DNA of 64,000 nucleotides from Myxococcus hansupus (GTDB lineage: Bacteria > Myxococcota > Myxococcia > Myxococcales > Myxococcaceae). Position numbers and translations under genes: made by a program. The DNA lies in assembly GCF_000280925.3 (NCBI RefSeq), contig NZ_CP012109.1, forward strand, positions 4,050,501-4,114,500, read 5' to 3'. This document shows positions 58,804 through 64,000 of the stretch, piece after piece. How positions within the stretch are numbered: position 1 is the first letter of the stretch; the number at the start of each line of letters is the position of its first letter. The notes under the pieces were generated by a model that worked only from the letters and a program-made list of their open reading frames with translations, made no database searches and was not told the origin of the DNA.

Positions 58804-59724
58804 CTACAGCAGCGACATCCCCTTCCGTTTCTCGATCAAGAAGTCGCGCAGGGCGCTGACCTTCGATGGCATCTGCTCTCGCGAGGGGGAATACAAATAG
58901 AAGCCCTCGTGGTGGTATGACCAGTTCCGCAGGACACGGACCAGCCGACCGTCGGCCAGATATTCCTGAACGGCGATGTCGAGGTGCTGGATCAGCCCGA
59001 TCCCCTGGACCGCCGCGCGCATCATGTTCTGGTCGTCGCTGGTAATGAGATTGCCGGCCACTGACTGGGTGAAGTGCCGCCCCTTCTTGCCGGGTGCATT
59101 GAAATCCCATTCACGGAGCGCACCGCTGCGCGAGCGTCGATAGTTGATGCAGTTGTGCTGCTCGAGGTTATCGGGCGTCGCCGGCACGCCGTGTCGTTCG
59201 AGATAGGCGGGAGAACCCACCACCACCATCGCCAAGGCGGGACTGATCGGTACCGCGACGACGTGGTCCGCGAGGCTTTTCCCCAGGCGGATGCCGACGT
59301 CGCTCCCATTGGCGATGATGTTCGACAAGGTGTCGTCCATGATCAGCTCGAGGCTGACCTTCGGGTAGCGCAGGTAGAACTCTGCCAGGTGAGGCTCAAT
59401 CAGCGCCTTGGCCGCCAGGCGCGATGTATTGACCCGGAGCATGCCGGATGGCGCGCGACCCGAGTCGGCGAGGTTCTGGACCGTATCCGCGATCTGGCTC
59501 AGCGTGGGCTGCAAGGTGTCCAAGAGCCGCTGTCCGGCTTCGGTCAGGGACATGTCGCGCGTGGTGCGGTAGAGCAGACGCACACCCAGTTGACGCTCCA
59601 AGGCCTTGAGGTTCTGCGAGAGCGCGGCCCGCGTCACCCCCACCTCTTCCGCCGCGCGCGTGAAGCTGCGGTGGTGGGCGATGCGCGCGAACCAGGCCAG
59701 TGACGGGAGCAGCGAAGGATTCAT
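58804..59724 (-). CDS. LysR-family transcriptional regulator
   Basis: A 306-residue regulator: helix-turn-helix at about 5-65 ('SFTRAAEEVGVTRAALSQNL', 'LGVRLLYRTTRDMSLTEAG') and a ligand-binding domain ('GMLRVNTSRLAAKALIEPHL'). It resembles the group of LysR proteins that control nearby aldo/keto reductase genes. It is divergent from the aldo/keto reductase gene (110-bp gap), whose promoter it probably controls. Confidence 0.93.
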   Translation of the reverse strand: MNPSLLPSLAWFARIAHHRSFTRAAEEVGVTRAALSQNLKALERQLGVRLLYRTTRDMSLTEAGQRLLDTLQPTLSQIADTVQNLADSGRAPSGMLRVNTSRLAAKALIEPHLAEFYLRYPKVSLELIMDDTLSNIIANGSDVGIRLGKSLADHVVAVPISPALAMVVVGSPAYLERHGVPATPDNLEQHNCINYRRSRSGALREWDFNAPGKKGRHFTQSVAGNLITSDDQNMMRAAVQGIGLIQHLDIAVQEYLADGRLVRVLRNWSYHHEGFYLYSPSREQMPSKVSALRDFLIEKRKGMSLL

Positions 59725-59732
59725 GCGTTCGA

Positions 59733-59765
59733 TTGTAAATGGATGCTTACCAGTCATGTATAAAT
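59733..59765. promoter_or_regulatory. Candidate LysR operator and promoter
   Basis: GTAA (59735-59738) and TTAC (59747-59750) form an 8-bp-spaced dyad, close to the T-N11-A type of LysR boxes but not exact. Next to it is TATAAAT (59759-59765), a -10-like box for the plus-strand gene. This AT-rich stretch stands out between the LysR and aldo/keto reductase genes. Confidence 0.4.
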
Positions 59766-59834
59766 TGGGGGCCTGTCCATACGCAATCCGAAAGGTATCT
59801 TGCTGCTTGTGAGTACGTGTTGGGAGAACACGCC

Positions 59835-60851
59835 ATGCGCATGCGCAAGCTTGGAAACAGCGGACTGTTCGTGTCGGAGCTGTGCTTCGGCGCAATGACC
59901 TTCGGAGGAAGCGACGGCCTGTGGGGCCAGGTCGGCAAGCTCGATCAGGGCGAGGCCGACGCGCTCGTTGGCGCGGCCCTCGAGGCGGGCATCAATTTCT
60001 TCGACACGGCGAACGTCTACGCCCATGGCCGCAGCGAGACCCTGCTCGGCCAGTCGCTGCGCAATCTCGGTGTATCGAGAGACGACGTCGTCATCGCCAC
60101 CAAGGTGGCGTCCGCCATGGGCGAAGGGCCGAACATGCGCGGCGCGGCGCGCGGTCACATCCTGAGCCAGAGCCGCGCGAGCCTCAAACGGCTCGGTCTC
60201 GACCATATCGACCTCTACCAAATCCACGCATTCGACCCGGCGACGCCCCTCGAGGAAACGATGGACGCGCTCGACACGCTCGTCCGCGCGGGTGACGTCC
60301 GCTATATCGGTCTGTCGAACTGGGCCGCCTGGCAGGTCATGAAGGCGCTTGGCATCGGCCGGGCAAAAGGGCTCGCGCCGATCATCTCGCTGCAGGCGTA
60401 CTACACGCTGGTGGGCCGGGAGCTGGAGCGGGAGATCGTCCCGATGCTGACCTCCGAGCAGGTCGGATTGATGGTGTGGAGCCCGTTGGCGGGCGGCTAC
60501 CTGACAGGGAAGTATTCCGGAGGCGATGGCGGCGCCAGCGGCAGGCTGACGGAGCTGGATTTCCCGCCGATCAACCGCCAGCGCGGCGAACCGCTGCTCG
60601 CGGTCCTGAGCGCCGTTGCCCGCAAGCATGACTCCACGCCGGGACAGATCGCCATCGCCTGGCTGCTGCATCAGCCCGCTGTGACGACCGTCATCCTCGG
60701 CGCCAAGCGCGTCGAGCAGCTTGTGGAAAACATGCAGGCGACCCGGATCCGCCTGGACGAGGCCGATCTGTCGGAACTCGACGCGGTCAGCAAGTTGCCG
60801 CTCGAGTACCCCGGATGGCTCCTGGACCGGTCGGGCGACCGGAACTCCTGA
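59835..60851 (+). CDS. Aldo/keto reductase
   Basis: A 338-residue NADPH-dependent reductase of the AKR fold. Catalytic tetrad pieces: Asp in 'FFDTANVYAHGRSE' (Asp and Tyr), Lys in 'VVIATKVAS' and His in 'LYQIHAFDP'. The cofactor site 'LGAKRVEQLVENMQAT' is present. It should reduce aldehydes or ketones. ATG 59835 has GGGAG at 59821-59825; a second ATG at 59841 is possible. The Gal80-like gene starts 31 bp downstream. Confidence 0.93.
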   Translation: MRMRKLGNSGLFVSELCFGAMTFGGSDGLWGQVGKLDQGEADALVGAALEAGINFFDTANVYAHGRSETLLGQSLRNLGVSRDDVVIATKVASAMGEGPNMRGAARGHILSQSRASLKRLGLDHIDLYQIHAFDPATPLEETMDALDTLVRAGDVRYIGLSNWAAWQVMKALGIGRAKGLAPIISLQAYYTLVGRELEREIVPMLTSEQVGLMVWSPLAGGYLTGKYSGGDGGASGRLTELDFPPINRQRGEPLLAVLSAVARKHDSTPGQIAIAWLLHQPAVTTVILGAKRVEQLVENMQATRIRLDEADLSELDAVSKLPLEYPGWLLDRSGDRNS

Positions 60852-60882
60852 CACTTTCCAAGACATACCCTGGAGTCGAAAC

Positions 60883-62004
60883 ATGTCGACCAAGCCATTA
60901 CGCGTAGGAGTCATTGGTGCCGATACGAAGGCGAGCTGGGCAGGCGCCTCTCACATTCCGGCCATTCAGGCGCAACCCGCTTTGGTGCTTGCCGCAGTCG
61001 CGACCCGAAAGGAAGAGAGCGCGAAAGCAGCGGCCAAGGCCTTCGGTGCCGAGCGCTGGTATGCAGACCCCTACGAACTCATCCGTGACGAGCGCATCGA
61101 TATCGTCACCGTCGCCGTCAAGGTGCCGGCCCACCGCGAGCTGGTGCTCGCGGCGCTGGAGGCAAAGAAGGCTGTGTACTGCGAGGCACCGCTGGGCGCG
61201 ACCCTGGCTGAAACGGAGGAAATGGCCGCCGCGGCAGGGGCGCTTCACACCGCGATTGGCCTGCAGGGGCGAATGAACCCCTCCGTGCGCCGCGCCGCGG
61301 AGCTCATCGCCGCTGGCAAGATCGGCCGGTTGATGTCGGCCCACGTCACAGCGACCACGTTCGGTTACGGTCCGCAGTCGTCCAGTGTCTACGACTACTT
61401 CAACAAGGCAGCGTCCGGCGCCAGCTTCATGACCATCACGGCCGCCCACGTCCTCGACGTCGTCGAAGCCCTGCTTGGGAACATCATCGAGGTCGACGCG
61501 CGCACCGAGCTTCTCTGGCCGGAGGTTCAACTGCTCGACACCGGCAAGACCTCGGTGCGCGAGATCCCCGACCACCTCGACCTGATCGCCAAGACGGCAC
61601 GCGGCGCCTCGGTTTCCGTCCAGGTGCTCGCGGGCGTGCCGGCGGGTGAGGCCCAGTTCGTTCTGGCGATTCGCGGTTCGGAAGGCTGGCTGAAGCTGAC
61701 CGGCAACCATGTCGCGGGCGTCCAGGTTGGCGACCTGATCCTGTCAGCGAGCGTAGGATTCGAAGCGCCCGAAAGGGCCATCGCATCGGGCGCGACGGCC
61801 GCCGATTTCTGGAAGGGCGCCGCCATCAATGTCGGCGAGGTATACGCCTGCCTGGCGCGCGATATCTCAGCCGGCACCTTCGCCACCCCGGGCTTTTCGC
61901 ACGCGGTGCACAACAGCCGACTGATCGCCGCGGTCGAACGCGCGGCGCAGACCGGCGAGCGGCAGCGAGAGTTCGCAGGGTCCAAGGCTGCCCCTGCCGT
62001 GTGA
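60883..62004 (+). CDS. Gfo/Idh/MocA oxidoreductase, Gal80-like
   Basis: A 373-residue Rossmann-fold protein ('RVGVIGADTKASWAGASHIP'). The usual EKP box of Gfo/Idh enzymes reads 'VYCEAPLGATLAE': the catalytic Lys is replaced by Ala. Together with 'GLQGRMNPSVRRAAELIAAG' and 'SGASFMTITAAHVLDVVEAL' this resembles the Gal80-type subgroup, which binds NAD(P) and may lack normal dehydrogenase activity. Whether it acts as an enzyme or a sensor is open. ATG 60883 fits the family start. Last gene of the island. Confidence 0.87.
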   Translation: MSTKPLRVGVIGADTKASWAGASHIPAIQAQPALVLAAVATRKEESAKAAAKAFGAERWYADPYELIRDERIDIVTVAVKVPAHRELVLAALEAKKAVYCEAPLGATLAETEEMAAAAGALHTAIGLQGRMNPSVRRAAELIAAGKIGRLMSAHVTATTFGYGPQSSSVYDYFNKAASGASFMTITAAHVLDVVEALLGNIIEVDARTELLWPEVQLLDTGKTSVREIPDHLDLIAKTARGASVSVQVLAGVPAGEAQFVLAIRGSEGWLKLTGNHVAGVQVGDLILSASVGFEAPERAIASGATAADFWKGAAINVGEVYACLARDISAGTFATPGFSHAVHNSRLIAAVERAAQTGERQREFAGSKAAPAV

Positions 62005-62166
62005 GGTCAGGTCGTCGAGGACACGGGGGGCCGGCCGACCTGGTATCCGCGTCAGCGACAACTGAGGCGATGGGCTCGACCGCTCCCATCACCTCCCCGA
62101 GCAGCATGACCGAGGCAGCAGGCCCCGCCGCCAAGCCTCATCTGGCCAGAGGTGCGCGGCGCGGCC

Positions 62167-62775
62167 TCACGGGAACGCCGCGACTGTCGGCGCCGTGGTG
62201 CTGGTGAAGAAGTTCGGGAAGCTCGCGGTGTAGCGGCTCCCGCTGCCACTCTCTCCCCAGATGACGCCCGTCTTCGTGCCCGAGACGGTGACCGTGGTGC
62301 CGTCCGCGGCAATCGCCACGTTCTCCGACACGATGTTGCCCGCCCCCAGGTGAACCCCCAGGCTGTTGGTCCGGATGACGGCCAGCGTGGCAGGATCCAC
62401 ATGGTGCACGCTGAGGGTGATAGGCGCACTGCCGCTCACGCTCGACTTCCGGGTGTAGCTCGCGGCGATTCCCAGTGCGTTGATCGCCACGGACCGCGTC
62501 GGCTCATAGACGACGGACGTGCCCAGGGTCACGGTGCCGAACCCATACGCACACGTCGGGATGGGCTGGCGGAACAAACGGATGTCATAGACCGTGGGCG
62601 TCACGCCCGGCTGCGGATAGGCGGAGATGCTGTAGATGCACCCATCAAGCGCCGCGGATGTCGCTGCTGACTCCTGCTGTGCCAGCGCGTCATCCTGGCC
62701 CGTCACGCCTTCTCCGCCGCAGGCGGAGACGAGAACGGCGGTGCAAAGAGAGACAGCCCGGTTGAAGAATCGCAT
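62167..62775 (-). CDS. Putative lipoprotein, unknown function
   Basis: A 202-residue protein beginning MRFFNRAVSLCTAVLVSACG; 'VSAC' is a lipobox (Cys19). The mature part is Ser/Thr/Val-rich with beta pattern ('TVTLGTSVVYEPTRSVAINA', 'APITLSVHHVDPATLAVIRT'). AGGAG lies about 10 bases before ATG 62775. No family recognised. It is divergent from the next lipoprotein gene. Confidence 0.72.
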   Translation of the reverse strand: MRFFNRAVSLCTAVLVSACGGEGVTGQDDALAQQESAATSAALDGCIYSISAYPQPGVTPTVYDIRLFRQPIPTCAYGFGTVTLGTSVVYEPTRSVAINALGIAASYTRKSSVSGSAPITLSVHHVDPATLAVIRTNSLGVHLGAGNIVSENVAIAADGTTVTVSGTKTGVIWGESGSGSRYTASFPNFFTSTTAPTVAAFP

Positions 62776-63096
62776 CGTGCAATAGCTCCTTGGCTTGAGG
62801 GGAAGAGCGCGGAAGCTAACAGCAAAGCGATTCGCTTCGTGGACGAACTGCACGCATCCACGCATTCTGCAATGACACCACAGGGGTACCAATGACCCCT
62901 AGCCCAGGAGATACGGCCTACACCTGCGAAGCCAAAGGCACAATGGCCTCCGAGGCACGCCTCTATTTATCTGCAATTCGCGCCGACAACCAAGAACCGG
63001 CCACGCATGGCTCCCGCTCCGAATCCAAGTGACTGGTCACCGCGGGAATCCCCATTCGTCATGCCCACCGCCCACGTATCTGGCGCGCCCGCGCAC
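62776..63096. other. Intergenic region between divergent lipoprotein genes
   Basis: A gap of about 320 bp with lower GC than its flanks. It contains a short hairpin-forming AGGGGT/ACCCCT pair (62881-62899) and an AT-rich patch near 62965. I see no convincing gene. It probably holds promoters for both flanking genes. Confidence 0.5.
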
Positions 63097-64000
63097 GTGA
63101 TGAATTGTCTCGCACTGGCGCTCACCCTTGCCGGCTGCAGCTCGACCACCCCACCTGACGCGTCCATGGACTACGTCCATCCATTGGCAGAGGGCACGTC
63201 CATCTGCGGGCGGGCGGACTTCAACGAGATGTTCCCCTACTCCCTCCGCTCGCGGACGTTGCCGGTGCTTGTCCACTACTACAGGGAGGTGGAACGGGAG
63301 ACGGCGCGACAGGTCCTGGCCTACGTCGAAAAGGGCTGGGATTTCCATGTGACTCGACTCGGCATGCGGCCCGCCATCACGGATCAGGGCGAGTGCGGCC
63401 CGGATGCGGCGTTCGACGTCTTCGTGTGGAAGGGCCACCGAAGCTGCCTGGTCGACGTCCTCTCCGGCGACGTCTCCACCCCTTGGGACGACCGGCGCAG
63501 CTTCATGATCGTCGACCCCTGGGGGCCCTACGGCGGCGAGGAACTCGAAGAGACCGTCGTCCATGAAATGGCGCACGCCTCACAGGCCTCGGATGACTGG
63601 TACGAATCCCCTGTGATGTTCGAGATGTCCGCCGTGTTCACGGACCAGATGTACGCGAACCGCTACATCAAGACGTACTTCGATGACTTCCAGGCCCATC
63701 CGGACTGGGCCCTCGACCGTGATGACAAGTATGAGACCTGGTACATGTATGGGGCCTCGCTGTACCTGCTCTATTTGAAAGACCGCTTCTTCGACGGAGA
63801 TCCAAGGTTCCTGTCACGAATGTGGCTCGCGTCTCGCAATCCACCCGGAGCGGAGACTGACCCCGCACTCAACGAGCCAGACTTCGCGGATGCGCTCGAC
63901 GCGATGCTGGCGGACAAGGGCTTCAGCTACGTCGAAACCGTCCCCGAGTTTTCACGCTGGCGCTGGTACACGGGTGACCACGTCGACGACCGTCACTTCC
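63097..64000 (+). CDS. Putative lipoprotein zinc metallopeptidase (partial)
   Basis: The frame is open to the right edge; about 300 residues visible. A GTG at 63097 followed by ATG 63100 begins 'MNCLALALTLAGC', a short lipoprotein signal with lipobox LAGC; an in-frame ATG at 63061 adds twelve residues. Near residue 150 is 'VVHEMAHASQ', an HExxH zinc-binding box of gluzincin type, followed by Asp/Glu-rich helices ('FEMSAVFTDQMY' could supply the third ligand Glu). Likely a cell-surface protease; family not named. The C-terminus lies beyond the window. Confidence 0.75.
   Translation, partial: MMNCLALALTLAGCSSTTPPDASMDYVHPLAEGTSICGRADFNEMFPYSLRSRTLPVLVHYYREVERETARQVLAYVEKGWDFHVTRLGMRPAITDQGECGPDAAFDVFVWKGHRSCLVDVLSGDVSTPWDDRRSFMIVDPWGPYGGEELEETVVHEMAHASQASDDWYESPVMFEMSAVFTDQMYANRYIKTYFDDFQAHPDWALDRDDKYETWYMYGASLYLLYLKDRFFDGDPRFLSRMWLASRNPPGAETDPALNEPDFADALDAMLADKGFSYVETVPEFSRWRWYTGDHVDDRHF

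Larger units (their letters stand above)
54411..62004. other. Putative horizontally acquired redox gene island
   Basis: Seven genes from pirin to Gal80-like oxidoreductase. The sequence is visibly richer in GATC and in GCGATCG words than its surroundings: I count over twenty GATC in the alcohol dehydrogenase plus metallo-hydrolase genes, but only one or two in glgE. Codon use and protein types resemble alpha-proteobacterial (rhizobial or sphingomonad) catabolic clusters. No integrase, transposase, tRNA or direct repeat was seen at the edges, so the route of entry is unknown. Confidence 0.6.

Noticed and set aside
54411-62004. Island considered as a prophage or integrative element
   Set aside because: No integrase, transposase, phage structural gene, tRNA border or direct repeat was found.

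Overview
The window is chromosomal DNA of a myxobacterium, most likely Myxococcus or a close relative in the Cystobacterineae. The signs are very high GC with strong third-position G/C bias, many GTG starts with 4-bp stop/start overlaps, many lipoproteins with a lipobox, Hanks-type Ser/Thr kinases, an FHA-linked sigma-54 activator, and a transmembrane/GAF/GAF/GGDEF cyclase of the DmxA type next to an FtsB-like gene. No rRNA, tRNA, CRISPR array, insertion sequence or integrase was seen.

Layout. 1-2.4 kb (minus): a small operon of an S24/S26 peptidase, a PqqD-like protein, a lipoprotein and a large secreted protein cut by the left edge. 2.6-6.6 kb (minus): hisS and psd, a lipoprotein, a metallophosphoesterase and a PilZ protein. 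6.7-11 kb (minus): a PfkB kinase and an Mla-type lipid transport set (mlaE, mlaF, mlaD). 11.1-13.1 kb (plus): a zinc-ribbon protein and an envelope protein. 13.2-13.6 kb: a degenerate 59-bp tandem repeat running into the end of an RluA-type gene. 13.5-20.1 kb (minus): pseudouridine synthase, an M16 protease pair, a NarL-type regulator, a membrane pseudokinase and a zinc-ribbon protein. 20.2-25.9 kb: HAD 5'-nucleotidase, Uma2 protein, RsmJ-like methyltransferase, di-heme cytochrome. 26-29.5 kb (minus): Fur, TlpA-like lipoprotein, FtsB-like protein, diguanylate cyclase. 29.9-34.1 kb: small conserved proteins and a PHP hydrolase. 34.1-39.8 kb: periplasmic alpha-amylase, then a Ser/Thr kinase divergent from an FHA/sigma-54 activator. 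40-47 kb: exported proteins, a pentapeptide protein, a two-component system, an intradiol dioxygenase and an ECF sigma factor. 47.1-54.3 kb (plus): the GlgE pathway operon glgE-treS-mak-glgB. 54.4-62.0 kb: a block of foreign-looking redox genes (pirin, two LysR regulators, alcohol dehydrogenase, metallo-hydrolase, aldo/keto reductase, Gal80-like oxidoreductase). 62.2-64 kb: two lipoprotein genes, the last a probable zinc peptidase cut by the right edge.

How the genes work together. The GlgE operon converts trehalose to maltose, phosphorylates it, polymerises maltose 1-phosphate into alpha-glucan and branches it; the exported amylase 10 kb away may degrade alpha-glucans outside the cytoplasm. 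The Mla set would move phospholipid between the membranes. The fur-tlpA-ftsB-cyclase cluster may tie metal or redox state, division and c-di-GMP together.

Four genes (mlaF, mlaE, the zinc-ribbon gene at 11.1 kb, treS) are each broken by loss of one base in a G or C run. The pattern looks more like sequence error than real decay, so these are annotated as whole genes with a probable frameshift. No clear new defence or mobile system was found. The best leads are the foreign redox island, the pseudokinase operon, the PqqD/S26 operon, the 59-bp repeat, and the nested palindrome before the Uma2 gene.
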